Shown: in pieces, positions 30,270-40,137 of the stretch
How the letters are laid out: each line of letters begins with the position of its first letter
Position numbering within the stretch: position 1 is the stretch's first letter
Source: Comamonadaceae bacterium
Lineage (GTDB): Bacteria > Pseudomonadota > Gammaproteobacteria > Burkholderiales > Burkholderiaceae_C
Length of the DNA: 64,000 nt
Direction of reading: 5' to 3'
NCBI GenBank assembly: GCA_947373245.1
Contig: CANBWY010000001.1
Location: forward strand, 43,944-107,943
The notes under the pieces: generated by a model
Seen by the model: the letters and a program-made list of their open reading frames with translations, nothing else
Told to the model about the DNA's origin: nothing
Databases searched by the model: none
Program-made: the position numbers and the translations under genes

Positions 30270-30752
30270 ATGCAGCGCCAACGTGGCCTCACCCTGTTGG
30301 AGCTGTTGGTGGTGCTGGTCATCATCGGTGTGGCCATGGCGGGTGTCAGCCTCTCGCTGCGCGACAACGCACAGGCCCAACTGGAACGCGAAGCCCAGCG
30401 CTTGGCAGCGGTATTGGAAGCGGCCCGTGCCCAATCGCGCACCAGCGGCATCGCACTGATTTGGCAAGCCACGCCAGAAGGCTTTGTGATCCGGCCTGCA
30501 CAAGCCCCCGCGAACAACGCGCCAAACGCCATCGCCACGCGACATGAAGCGTGGTTGACCGAAAGCACACAAGCGCAGCTCAACACCGCGACCAACCAAT
30601 TCGTGGTGCTGGGCCCCGAGCCCATCCTTGCCCCCGCGCGCATCACGCTCAGCCAGGCCGCTGCCACACGCAACGCACAGCCCGCGCCATCGCCATCCCC
30701 ATCGCTGACGGTGGGCACCGATGGTTTGCGCCCCTTCCAAGTGTTGCCATGA
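30270..30752 (+). CDS. gspH: Type II secretion pseudopilin GspH
   Basis: RGLTLLELLVVLVIIGVAMAGVSLSLRD prepilin motif; position in operon. Confidence 0.85.
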   Translation: MQRQRGLTLLELLVVLVIIGVAMAGVSLSLRDNAQAQLEREAQRLAAVLEAARAQSRTSGIALIWQATPEGFVIRPAQAPANNAPNAIATRHEAWLTESTQAQLNTATNQFVVLGPEPILAPARITLSQAAATRNAQPAPSPSPSLTVGTDGLRPFQVLP

Positions 30753-31105
30753 AAAAAGCACGTGGTTTCACGCTGATTGAGGTCTTGGTGGCCCTCGCCA
30801 TCGTGGCCATCGCCTTGATGAGCGGGCTCAAAGTCAGTGGCGCGCTCACCCGCAACGCACAGCGCCAAAGCGATGTGCTGCTCGCGCAAATGTGCGCAGA
30901 CAACGCCCTAGGCCAATTGCGCCTGTCGCAACAGCTGCCAGGCGTGGGCGACTCGCGTGTGCCCTGCAAAGAAGCCGAGCGCAACTTTGAGGTGGCGCTC
31001 ACGGTGCGCACCACACCCAACCCCGCGTTCCGTCGCGTGGACGCCCAGGTGTTTGACGCGGCCACGCCCATCCTGAACATCACCACGGTACTGGGGCGTT
31101 ACTGA
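30749..31105 (+). CDS. gspI: Type II secretion pseudopilin GspI
   Basis: MKKARGFTLIEVLVALAIVAIALMSGLKVSGALTRNAQRQSDVLLAQMCADNAL. Confidence 0.9.
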   Translation: MKKARGFTLIEVLVALAIVAIALMSGLKVSGALTRNAQRQSDVLLAQMCADNALGQLRLSQQLPGVGDSRVPCKEAERNFEVALTVRTTPNPAFRRVDAQVFDAATPILNITTVLGRY

Positions 31106-31758
31106 TGCACAAGCAACGCGGCTTCACCCTGATTGAGTTGCTCATCGCCATCACACTCATGGCGGTGCTGGCAGGCTTGAGCTGGCGTGGTTTGGATGGC
31201 CTGATGCGCAGCCGCGACATCACCCAAGCGCAGGTAGAAAAAGTCGCCGTGCTGCAAACCGTGCTGGCGCAATGGCAAGCTGACCTGAACGCGGTGCAAC
31301 CCTTGCCCAGTCTGAACGACGCAGGCGTGGCGTGGAACGGCCGCACCCTGCGCCTGACCCGACGCGCCACCGCTTGGCGTGCCGATGGTGGCGACGCTGG
31401 CGTGTGGGTGGTGGCTTGGACGCAGCGCAACCAGCAATGGCTGCGCTGGCAATCCAGCCCCGTGCAAACGCGCGCAGCGTGGCAACAAGCGTGGGCACAA
31501 GCCGAGCGCTGGGGCCAAAACCCAAGCAGCGACGATGCGGCGTTTGAAACCCCTTTGATGGCCCTCGACGCGTGGCAAATCACCTACTTCCGCGGCAATG
31601 CGTGGACCAACCCGCTCTCCAGCGCGGGCAACACCACAAGCCAAGACACCTTGCCCGACGCCATTCGCCTGCAAATTGACCTGCCCGCCAGCACTGGTGT
31701 GCGTGGCCGAATCACCCTCGACTGGGTGCGACCCAACTTCAGCAACACCAAAACATGA
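31105..31758 (+). CDS. gspJ: Type II secretion pseudopilin GspJ
   Basis: RGFTLIELLIAITLMAVLAGLSWRGLDGLMRSRD; position between gspI and gspK. Confidence 0.88.
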   Translation: MHKQRGFTLIELLIAITLMAVLAGLSWRGLDGLMRSRDITQAQVEKVAVLQTVLAQWQADLNAVQPLPSLNDAGVAWNGRTLRLTRRATAWRADGGDAGVWVVAWTQRNQQWLRWQSSPVQTRAAWQQAWAQAERWGQNPSSDDAAFETPLMALDAWQITYFRGNAWTNPLSSAGNTTSQDTLPDAIRLQIDLPASTGVRGRITLDWVRPNFSNTKT

Positions 31759-32735
31759 AGCACGTCGCACGCACGCGCAACTTGACGCATCGACGCACAC
31801 CGCAAAAGCAAGGCGGCGCAGCGCTGTTGGCGGCCATGTTGACGGTTGCCTTGGTCGCCACCTTTGCCGCAGGCGCGCTTTGGCAGCAGTGGCGCAGCAT
31901 TGAAGTCGAAAGCGCAGAACGCCAACGCAGCCAAGCGCGCTGGCTGCTCACGGGTGCGCTGGACTGGGCACGCGTCATCTTGCGCGAAGACGCGCGAGCG
32001 GGCGACACCAGCGCGCCTGTGGACCACTTGGCCGAGCCTTGGGCTGTGCCGCTGCAAGAAGCGCGTTTGTCCAGCTTCTTGGCCGCGCTGCCCGATGGCA
32101 CAGGCAACACGGTGGACGACGACAAACTGGCCCAACAAGTGCTGCTGTCTGGCCAGATCAATGATGTGCAAGGCCGACTGAACGTGGCCAACTTGCTGCA
32201 AGGCGATCAACTGGACGCCAAAGCCGTACTCGCCTTTGAACGTTTGTTTGACGCACTGGGCGTGCCAACCGCACAACTCAGCCTGCTCACCCAAGGCCTG
32301 CTTGCCGCCCAAAAACAAAGCGCTAGCGCGCCCTTGATGCCGCAACGCGTGGGCCAACTCAGCTGGCTGGGCCTGTCGCCGCAGGCGCTGCAAACGCTCA
32401 GCCCCTACATCACGGTGTTGCCCACGCGCACCCCCGTCAACCTCAACACCGCCAGCGTGCAAGTGCTGTACGCCAGCGTGCTGGGCTTGGGCATGTCTGA
32501 CGCGCAGCGCTTGGTACAGCTACGCGAGCGCCAGCATTGGGCCAGCGTGGAGGCGTTTCAAAAAGCCTGGGGCCGCACTGTCAGCTTAGAGGGCACGCAC
32601 AGCGTGTCGACGCGTTATTTCGAAGTGCTGGGCCGCCTGCGCATGCCGCAAACCACCCTGCAAGAACGCTCGTTGGTGCAGCGCGACGCGTCTGATTTGA
32701 AGGTGTTGTGGCGCGATTCTGGCTCTCTACAATGA
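31755..32735 (+). CDS. gspK: Type II secretion GspK
   Basis: KQGGAALLAAMLTVALVATFAAGALWQQWRSIEVE...TPVNLNTASVQVLYASVLGLGMSDAQRLVQLRE. Confidence 0.9.
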   Translation: MKHVARTRNLTHRRTPQKQGGAALLAAMLTVALVATFAAGALWQQWRSIEVESAERQRSQARWLLTGALDWARVILREDARAGDTSAPVDHLAEPWAVPLQEARLSSFLAALPDGTGNTVDDDKLAQQVLLSGQINDVQGRLNVANLLQGDQLDAKAVLAFERLFDALGVPTAQLSLLTQGLLAAQKQSASAPLMPQRVGQLSWLGLSPQALQTLSPYITVLPTRTPVNLNTASVQVLYASVLGLGMSDAQRLVQLRERQHWASVEAFQKAWGRTVSLEGTHSVSTRYFEVLGRLRMPQTTLQERSLVQRDASDLKVLWRDSGSLQ

Positions 32736-33940
32736 CCATTCTCATGTTGATCATCGCGCTCCCCCACTCTGCCAACGACGCCGCCGCGGGTTACGCCCAC
32801 GTCCACTCGGATGGGCACAGCGTTTTACGCAGCGCCACGGGGGCCGCTGCCACCTTGTCGGCCCATGCGGGCGAGGTGGTGGCGGTGGTGCCACACAGCC
32901 GCTTGTCGTGGTTACGTGTGCAACTGCCCCCCGCCAGCCATGGCCCGCGTTTGCAAAACGTGCTGCAAGGTTTACTAGAAGACCGTCTGCTGGATGACCC
33001 ACAACAACTGCACCTCGTGCTGGCCCCTGACGCGCAAGGCGTGGCCCGCACCGGTGGCGAAGCGCTGGTGGCCGTGTGCCACAAGCAATGGCTGCGCGAT
33101 GCCCTTGCCCCCCTGCAAGCGGCTGGCCTGACGGTGCAACGCCTTGTGCCCGAGTTGTCGCCCAGCGACACACCGGTGCTGCATGTGCTGGGTCAGCCAG
33201 AGCATTCACAAAGTCTGCTCAGCCAACCTCATGGCGTGACGCTGCTGCCGCCCAACACCGCGCATTGGCACGCCTTTGCCGCGCTGAGCCAAGACGAATT
33301 ACAAATCCAAGCCGAGCCCGCCATGGTGGCCCACGTGCAAAGCGTGCTGCAGCGCCAGCCCAGGCTGCAAAACGCAGCGCAGCGATGGGTCGAATCCAGC
33401 CAATCGGCGTGGGATTTGGCGCAAGGCGAATGGGCGCAAGGTCGCGCCCAACGCGTGCAGCTGCTAGCGCTGTCCGCGTGGCAAAGCTGGCGGCACGCGC
33501 CTGCTTGGCGACCTGTGCGCTGGGGCGTGGTGGCTTTGGTCGTCTTGCAAGTGCTGGGGCTCAACGCCTTGGCTTGGCGCGAGCGCAACGCTTTGAACGC
33601 ACAACAAGCCTCGCTGCAAAGCATTTTAAAAACCACCTTCCCATCGGTCACGTTGGTCATCGACGCGCCGCTGCAAATGCAACGCGAGGTGGATGTGCTG
33701 CAACAAAAATCTGGCGCCGCCGCCAGCACCGACTTGGAGCCTTTGTTGGCGGCGTTAGCGGGCGTGTTGCCTGCGGGCCAACTGCCTTCGCAAATTCATT
33801 TCGCCAACCACGCACTGCGGGTGCAGGGTGTGGCCCTTGATGCCAATGGATCCAACACGGCACGCCTCCACGCGCAAGGCCTGAGCCTGAGCCAAGACGC
33901 CAATGACAGCTGGGTGTTGCAAGCGGAGGGCGCGAAATGA
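32732..33940 (+). CDS. gspL: Type II secretion GspL
   Basis: Operon position; GspL-like cytoplasmic domain, TM (RWGVVALVVLQVLGLNALAWRER) and periplasmic tail. Confidence 0.82.
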   Translation: MTILMLIIALPHSANDAAAGYAHVHSDGHSVLRSATGAAATLSAHAGEVVAVVPHSRLSWLRVQLPPASHGPRLQNVLQGLLEDRLLDDPQQLHLVLAPDAQGVARTGGEALVAVCHKQWLRDALAPLQAAGLTVQRLVPELSPSDTPVLHVLGQPEHSQSLLSQPHGVTLLPPNTAHWHAFAALSQDELQIQAEPAMVAHVQSVLQRQPRLQNAAQRWVESSQSAWDLAQGEWAQGRAQRVQLLALSAWQSWRHAPAWRPVRWGVVALVVLQVLGLNALAWRERNALNAQQASLQSILKTTFPSVTLVIDAPLQMQREVDVLQQKSGAAASTDLEPLLAALAGVLPAGQLPSQIHFANHALRVQGVALDANGSNTARLHAQGLSLSQDANDSWVLQAEGAK

Positions 33941-34470
33941 GCGCACTGAACGACATCCGCACACAAGCCCACGCGCGCTGGCAGGCGCTGTCCGTGCGCG
34001 AACAACGCGGTGTGTCTGTGTTGGGTGCGCTGTTGGGCGTGTGTTTGTTTTGGTCCATCGCCATCGCCCCCGCGCTGCACACCCTGCGCGACAGCGGCCA
34101 CCGCCGCGCCCAAATCGGGCAGCAGCAAGCGCACATGTTGGCTTTACAGCAGCAAGCCCAAACACTGCAAACGCGCACACCACTGTCGCGTGACGAAGCG
34201 CTGCGCAGTTTGCAAAGCCTCACGCCCAGCGCTCAGATTCAACTTCATGTGCAAGGTGCACGTGTGAGCGTGGAGTTCAAGGGCGTGCCGGCCCCAACCT
34301 TGGCCAACTGGTTGGCACAAGCGCGCAGCCAAGCGCAAGCCTTGCCAGTGGAAGCACACCTCACGCGAAGCAACGCCACCGTTTCAACCAATGCCCCCAC
34401 CACCTCACCGGCCGTGATGTGGGACGGCAGCATGGTTTTGACCTTGCCCAACCGTGGCGCTGCGCCTTAA
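33937..34470 (+). CDS. gspM: Type II secretion GspM
   Basis: Single-TM protein RWQALSVREQRGVSVLGALLGVCLFWSIAIAPALHTLRDSGHRRAQ; position after gspL. Confidence 0.82.
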   Translation: MSALNDIRTQAHARWQALSVREQRGVSVLGALLGVCLFWSIAIAPALHTLRDSGHRRAQIGQQQAHMLALQQQAQTLQTRTPLSRDEALRSLQSLTPSAQIQLHVQGARVSVEFKGVPAPTLANWLAQARSQAQALPVEAHLTRSNATVSTNAPTTSPAVMWDGSMVLTLPNRGAAP

Positions 34471-34476
34471 CCCCCC

Positions 34477-35337
34477 ATGCAACGCCTCACGCCACACAGC
34501 ACCCGAAGCGCCAACACACGCTGGGCATGGGCATGGGCGTGGGCATGGACGGGTGTGGGCTTGGGTTTGGTGTTGGCCTTGGTCACCCAAGCGCCCGCGC
34601 ATTGGCTCACGCATGCCATAGAACAGGCCAGCGGCGAACGCGTGTTGCTGCAAGACCCGCAAGGCACCGTGTGGAACGGCTCCGCCCAATGGGTGCTCAA
34701 CGAAGGGCCGCTCAATGTGGCGGCAACGCCCAACACCGCGCGCCCCGCCAACACCACCGCACTGCCCACGCCCCTGACATGGCAACTCGCACCCCGCTTT
34801 GACTGGACCCACACGCGCTTGGCCCTCAGCGCCACCGTGGCCTCGGCGTGCTGCACGCCACAGCCGGTGCGCGTGGATGTGTCGCCTTTGTGGCGCGGCG
34901 TGCGCGTGCTAATCAGCGACCACACCTCCACATGGCCCGCGTCTTGGCTGGTTGGCTTAGGTGCGCCATGGAACACCGTGCAGCCCGAGGGCCAGTTGCA
35001 ATTGCAAACCCACAGCCTGCAATGGACACAACAAGCCGGCGTGGCGCAACTGCAAGGTGACGCCGAGTTGCAGCTGCAACAACTCGCCACGCGCTTGTCC
35101 ACACTGCGCCCCCTGGGCAGCTACCGTGTGCGTGTGCAAGGCGGTGACCCCATCGCGCTCACGCTGGACACACGCGAAGGCAGTTTGCAACTCACAGGCA
35201 GCGGCCAATTGGTGAACGGGCGCGTGCACTTCAACGGCGAGGCCTCTGCCGCACCCGACGCAGAAGCCGCGCTGTCTAATTTATTGAACATCCTTGGCCA
35301 GCGCCAAGGGAACAAGTCGATTTTGAAAATGGGTTAA
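34477..35337 (+). CDS. gspN: Type II secretion GspN
   Basis: VTQAPAHWLTHAIEQASGERVLLQDPQGTVWNGSAQWVL: GspN family N-terminus. Confidence 0.85.
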   Translation: MQRLTPHSTRSANTRWAWAWAWAWTGVGLGLVLALVTQAPAHWLTHAIEQASGERVLLQDPQGTVWNGSAQWVLNEGPLNVAATPNTARPANTTALPTPLTWQLAPRFDWTHTRLALSATVASACCTPQPVRVDVSPLWRGVRVLISDHTSTWPASWLVGLGAPWNTVQPEGQLQLQTHSLQWTQQAGVAQLQGDAELQLQQLATRLSTLRPLGSYRVRVQGGDPIALTLDTREGSLQLTGSGQLVNGRVHFNGEASAAPDAEAALSNLLNILGQRQGNKSILKMG

Positions 35338-35342
35338 CGCGT

Positions 35343-37487
35343 ATGGCGAAGCAACACACTTATCTCTACCCCTCCGTCTTGGCGCTTGCGCTGAGCTTGA
35401 GCATGGCCCCTGCGCTGCTGGGTGGGTCGCGCGCAGAGGCGGCACAACCTGCCAAAAAAACAGCGTCCACGCAGCCCATCACGCTCAACTTTGTGAACGC
35501 TGAAATCGAGTCGGTCGCCCGCACGCTGGCCACGCTGTCGAATCGCAATCTGGTGGTCGACCCACGCGTCAAAGGCACGATCAACCTCAGCACCGAGGTG
35601 CCCGTGTCGCCCAACGAAGCGTGGAGCCAGTTTTTGGCCGTGCTGCGCTTGCAAGGCTTTGCGATGGTCGATACCAAAGGCCTCTACAAAATCGTGCCCG
35701 AGGCCGATGCCAAGCTGCAAGGCGGCAATGTTCAAGAAATTGAAAAAACAGGCGGCGGCTCGGGCAACGGCCAAATCGTCACGCACATTTTCAAACTCAA
35801 CTTCGAACAAGCCAACAACTTGGTGCCCGTGTTGCGCCCGCTCATCAGCCCCAACAACACGCTCAACGTCAACCCCGGCAACAACTCGATCATCATCACC
35901 GACTACGCCGACAACTTGCAGCGCATGGCGCGCATCATTGCCGCGTTGGATGTGTCCAACGCCAGCGATGTGGAAGTGATTCAACTCAAACACGCCATCG
36001 CGGTTGATTTGGCTCCCTTGGTCTTGCGCTTGATTGAATCGGGCAGTGCCACCAATGCAGGGGCAGCAACGCCAGCCCCCGGCCAAACCGGCGCCGACTA
36101 CAAAACCACCTTGCTGCCCGAGCCACGCAGCAACGCGCTCATCTTGCGCGCGGCCAACCCCGCGCGCGTGGCGCTGGTGAAATCACTGGTGGCCAAACTG
36201 GATCAGCCCAGCGACACCAGCCCCAGCGGCAACATCCATGTGGTGTATCTGAAAAACGCAGACGCCACCAAATTGGCCACCACGTTGCGTGCCGCCGTCA
36301 GCGGCCAAGCCACGGGCATTGGCAGCAACATAGCAACAAGCAACTCGCCCCTCGCATCCACGCCCAACGCGATGGCGACCACCACCTCAGGCAGCACCTT
36401 GGGCGGCACCACGACATCGACAGGCGCGGCCACCGGTGGGCAAATTCAAGCCGACACGGCCACCAACTCGCTCATCATCACCGCGCCCGAGCCGCAATAC
36501 CGTCAACTGCGTGCGGTGATTGACATGCTTGACCAACGTCGCGCACAAGTGATGGTGGAAAGCTTGATCGCCGAGGTGAACGCCGACAAAGCCGCGCAGA
36601 TGGGCATTCAGTGGCAAACGGCTACTGGTCAAGCGGGTGGCACGGTGGGCATCATTGGCACCAACTTCAACAACACGATCAGCAACACCATTGGCCAAGG
36701 CAACATCATTGGTGCATCAGGTGGGGCAACAGCGCTTGGCGCACTCAGTGGCGGGCTCAACATTGGCACCGCCAAACAAATCAACGGCACCTATGTGCTG
36801 AGCAGCTTGGCCACGTTCTTGCAACAAAACGGCGATGGCAATGTGCTGTCCACGCCCACGCTGCTGACGCTGGACAATGAGGAAGCCAAAATCGTGGTGG
36901 GCCAAAACGTGCCCTTCGTTACCGGCCAATACACCAACAACAACACCACCAATGGCTCGGTCAACCCCTTCCAAACCATCGAGCGCAAAGACGTGGGTTT
37001 GACGCTCCGGGTGAAACCCCAAATTAGCGAAACGGGCACCGTCAAGTTGGCGATTTTTCAGGAAGTGTCCAGCGTCGTGGCCAACTCGGTGGGTTCAACC
37101 TCGGGCTTGATCACCAACAAGCGCAGCATCGAGTCCAACGTGTTGGTAGACGACGGCTCCATCATCGTGCTGGGCGGATTGCTGTCTGACGAATACGCCG
37201 GCGCCACCAGCCAAGTGCCGGGCTTTGGCGACATTCCCATTTTGGGCTGGCTGTTCAAGAGTGAAAGTCGCACGCGCAGCAAGAAAAACCTGATGGTGTT
37301 CTTGCGCCCCGTGGTCGTGCGTGACGCTGCGGCGTCTGACGCACTCAGCAACAACCGCTACCAACAAATGATGGGCTTGCAGCAAACGGCTCAGCCCGGC
37401 TTCAACCCCATCTTGGGCTCGGGCAACTCGCCCGTGTTGCCGCCCGCGCCAGTGCCGGCACCTAAGCCTGAACAACCCGCGCAATAA
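35343..37487 (+). CDS. gspD: Type II secretion outer-membrane secretin GspD
   Basis: ITLNFVNAEIESVARTLATLSNRNLVVDPRVKGTINL...VMVESLIAEVNADKAAQMGIQW...VPGFGDIPILGWLFKSE secretin motifs. Confidence 0.96.
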   Translation: MAKQHTYLYPSVLALALSLSMAPALLGGSRAEAAQPAKKTASTQPITLNFVNAEIESVARTLATLSNRNLVVDPRVKGTINLSTEVPVSPNEAWSQFLAVLRLQGFAMVDTKGLYKIVPEADAKLQGGNVQEIEKTGGGSGNGQIVTHIFKLNFEQANNLVPVLRPLISPNNTLNVNPGNNSIIITDYADNLQRMARIIAALDVSNASDVEVIQLKHAIAVDLAPLVLRLIESGSATNAGAATPAPGQTGADYKTTLLPEPRSNALILRAANPARVALVKSLVAKLDQPSDTSPSGNIHVVYLKNADATKLATTLRAAVSGQATGIGSNIATSNSPLASTPNAMATTTSGSTLGGTTTSTGAATGGQIQADTATNSLIITAPEPQYRQLRAVIDMLDQRRAQVMVESLIAEVNADKAAQMGIQWQTATGQAGGTVGIIGTNFNNTISNTIGQGNIIGASGGATALGALSGGLNIGTAKQINGTYVLSSLATFLQQNGDGNVLSTPTLLTLDNEEAKIVVGQNVPFVTGQYTNNNTTNGSVNPFQTIERKDVGLTLRVKPQISETGTVKLAIFQEVSSVVANSVGSTSGLITNKRSIESNVLVDDGSIIVLGGLLSDEYAGATSQVPGFGDIPILGWLFKSESRTRSKKNLMVFLRPVVVRDAAASDALSNNRYQQMMGLQQTAQPGFNPILGSGNSPVLPPAPVPAPKPEQPAQ

Positions 37488-37490
37488 GCC

Positions 37491-38900
37491 ATGCGTCGCC
37501 CGCTGCCCTACGCCTTTGCCCGCACCCACCAGCTGTTGCTGGAGGACGATGGCCACACGCTCACGCTGTGGCACAGCGACGCGCCTGATCTGAGCGCATG
37601 GAGCGAAGTCACACGCCGCCACGCCGTGCAGTCGTTTGAGTACACCGACAAAGCCACGCTGGCCAAACGCATCAGCGAAGCCTATGCCCAAGCCGACAGC
37701 AATGCGGCGGCCGTGGTGAGCGAGGTTGAAAGCGATGCCGACCTGACACGCATGATGCAAGAGCTACCCGCCGTGGAAGACTTGCTGGAAGCCGCCGACG
37801 ACGCGCCCATCATCCGCATGCTCAACGCACTGCTCACGCAAGCCGCACGCGATGGCGCGAGTGACATTCACATCGAACCCTACGAGCGTCACTCCAGCGT
37901 GCGCTTTCGCGTCGACGGCACGCTGCGAGAAGTGGTGCAGCCCAACCGCGCCTTGCATGCCGCGCTGATTTCGCGCTTAAAAATCATGGCCGAGTTGGAC
38001 ATTGCCGAAAAGCGTTTGCCGCAAGATGGCCGCATTTCGCTGCGCCTCGGCCAACGTGCGATTGACGTGCGTGTGTCCACCTTGCCCAGCGCCCACGGCG
38101 AACGCGCCGTGCTGCGTTTGCTCGACAAGAGCGAGAGCAAAGTCACGCTGCAAGCCGTGGGCATGGAAGGCGACACGCTGCAACGCTTTGAAGCCTTGGT
38201 CAAACAACCCCACGGCATCATTTTGGTCACTGGCCCCACAGGCTCGGGCAAAACCACCACGCTGTACGCCGCGCTGCAAGGGCTGGACGCCACGCGCAAC
38301 AACATCATGACGGTGGAAGACCCGATTGAATACGAGTTGGCCGGTGTGGGCCAAACGCAGGTGAACCCAAAAATTGATTTGGACTTTGCCAAAGCCCTGC
38401 GCGCCATCCTGCGCCAAGACCCCGACATCATCATGATTGGCGAGATTCGCGATTACGAGACCGCACAAATCGCCATCCAAGCCTCGCTCACCGGCCACTT
38501 GGTGTTGGCCACGCTGCACACCAACGACGCGGCCAGTGCCATCACGCGTTTGACCGACATGGGCGTGGAGCCCTTCTTGCTCAGCTCATCTTTGCTGGGC
38601 GTGTTGGCCCAACGCCTGCTGCGCAAAACATGCACGCATTGCGCTGATCACCGTGGAGAAGCCTACGGCTTGGGTTGCGTCGAATGTGGTCATACCGGCT
38701 ACCAAGGCCGCACCGGCATTTTTGAATTGCTCACCACCAACGACGCCATCCGCGCCCTCATTCACAACCGCGCCAGCGAAGCGCAGTTGCGCGACGCTGC
38801 TTTGCGTCACGGCATGACCTTGATGCGCGATGATGGTGAGCGCTTAGTGCGCCTGGGGGTTTCCACCCGCGAAGAGCTAGTCCGGGTGACGCGCGACTAA
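37491..38900 (+). CDS. gspE: Type II secretion ATPase GspE
   Basis: GIILVTGPTGSGKTTTLYAALQ, DPDIIMIGEIRDYETAQIAIQASLTGHLVLATLHTNDA, CTHCAD...CVECGHTGYQGRTGIFELL. Confidence 0.97.
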   Translation: MRRPLPYAFARTHQLLLEDDGHTLTLWHSDAPDLSAWSEVTRRHAVQSFEYTDKATLAKRISEAYAQADSNAAAVVSEVESDADLTRMMQELPAVEDLLEAADDAPIIRMLNALLTQAARDGASDIHIEPYERHSSVRFRVDGTLREVVQPNRALHAALISRLKIMAELDIAEKRLPQDGRISLRLGQRAIDVRVSTLPSAHGERAVLRLLDKSESKVTLQAVGMEGDTLQRFEALVKQPHGIILVTGPTGSGKTTTLYAALQGLDATRNNIMTVEDPIEYELAGVGQTQVNPKIDLDFAKALRAILRQDPDIIMIGEIRDYETAQIAIQASLTGHLVLATLHTNDAASAITRLTDMGVEPFLLSSSLLGVLAQRLLRKTCTHCADHRGEAYGLGCVECGHTGYQGRTGIFELLTTNDAIRALIHNRASEAQLRDAALRHGMTLMRDDGERLVRLGVSTREELVRVTRD

Positions 38901-38919
38901 GCGCTGAAGCAAACAAACC

Positions 38920-40134
38920 ATGCCCGCCTATTCCTTCGAAGCCCTAGACCCCCAAGGCCAAACACGCCGTGGCGTGTTGGAGGCAGACACGGCACGCACC
39001 GCACGCAGCCAGTTGCGTGCGCAAGATTGGGTGCCGCTCAAGGTCGAGCCCGTGCAACGCACCAGCCAAGGCTTTGACACGGTCATTTGGGAAAGCAAGG
39101 TGTTCAGTCGCACCGCACTTGCCGTGTGGACGCGCCAGTTGTCGGGGTTGGTCAGCGCGGGCTTGCCGCTGGAACGCGCCTTGAGTGCCTTGGCCGACGA
39201 AGCTGAAACGCCGCGCCAGCGCGATGTGGTGTCGGCCCTGCGCACCGAAGTGAATGCAGGCGCTCCGTTTGCCAAAGCGTTGAGCCAGCACCCGCGTGAG
39301 TTCAGTGCCATCTTTACCGCCGTGATTGGCGCGGGCGAGCAAAGCGGCCACTTAGGCTTGGTGCTAGAACGCTTGGCCGACGATTTGCAAGAACAGCAAA
39401 ACCTGCGCGGCAAGTTATTGGCCGCTGGCCTGTACCCCGCCATCGTGAGTGTGGTGGCTTTGGTTATCGTGTTGTTTTTGCTGGCCTATGTGGTGCCGCA
39501 AGTGGCCCAGGTATTTGGCAGCAACCAGCAAAAGCTGCCTGCGCTCACCAGCGTCATGTTGGCCTTGAGTGCCTTCGTTCAAGACTTTTGGCTATGGGGC
39601 GTGCTGCTGTTGATCACCCTCAGCATGGCAGGACACATGGCCCTCAAGCAAGCCGCCACACGCGAGCGCTTTGATGCGGCTTGGTTGCAGCTACCCCTCG
39701 TTGGCCGCTTGGCCCGTGGCTACAACGCCGCGCGTTTTGCCAGCACGCTGGCCATGCTGGCCACCGCGGGCGTGCCCATTTTGAAAGCCCTGCAAGCCGC
39801 CGCCGACACGCTGCACAACACCGCGCTCAAACGTGACGCCCAAGAAGCCTTGGTGCTGGTGCGCGAGGGTGCGCCGCTGGCGTCGGCCTTGGCGCAGCAC
39901 CCACGCTTTCCACGTTTGCTGGTGATGTTTTCGCGCTTGGGCGAACAAACCGGCACGCTGCCCACCATGCTGCAACGTGCCGCGAGTCAGCTGAGCGAAG
40001 AAGTGCAACGCCGGGCTTTACAACTGGCGACTATCCTTGAGCCGCTGCTCATCGTGGTGATGGGCGCGATGGTGATGCTCATCGTGCTGGCGGTCATGCT
40101 GCCCATCATTCAACTCAATCAATGGGTGAGGTAA
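38920..40134 (+). CDS. gspF: Type II secretion inner-membrane protein GspF
   Basis: MPAYSFEALDPQGQTRRGVLEADTARTARSQLRAQDWVPL...LPIIQLNQWVR. Confidence 0.96.
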   Translation: MPAYSFEALDPQGQTRRGVLEADTARTARSQLRAQDWVPLKVEPVQRTSQGFDTVIWESKVFSRTALAVWTRQLSGLVSAGLPLERALSALADEAETPRQRDVVSALRTEVNAGAPFAKALSQHPREFSAIFTAVIGAGEQSGHLGLVLERLADDLQEQQNLRGKLLAAGLYPAIVSVVALVIVLFLLAYVVPQVAQVFGSNQQKLPALTSVMLALSAFVQDFWLWGVLLLITLSMAGHMALKQAATRERFDAAWLQLPLVGRLARGYNAARFASTLAMLATAGVPILKALQAAADTLHNTALKRDAQEALVLVREGAPLASALAQHPRFPRLLVMFSRLGEQTGTLPTMLQRAASQLSEEVQRRALQLATILEPLLIVVMGAMVMLIVLAVMLPIIQLNQWVR

Positions 40135-40137
40135 TCC

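Noticed and set aside
35334-36086. 250-aa reverse ORF antisense to gspD (similar: 497..1534 +, 1108..2121 +, 13787..14515 +, 2702..3637 +)
   Set aside because: Each overlaps a confidently recognised gene on the other strand and has low-complexity shadow composition.
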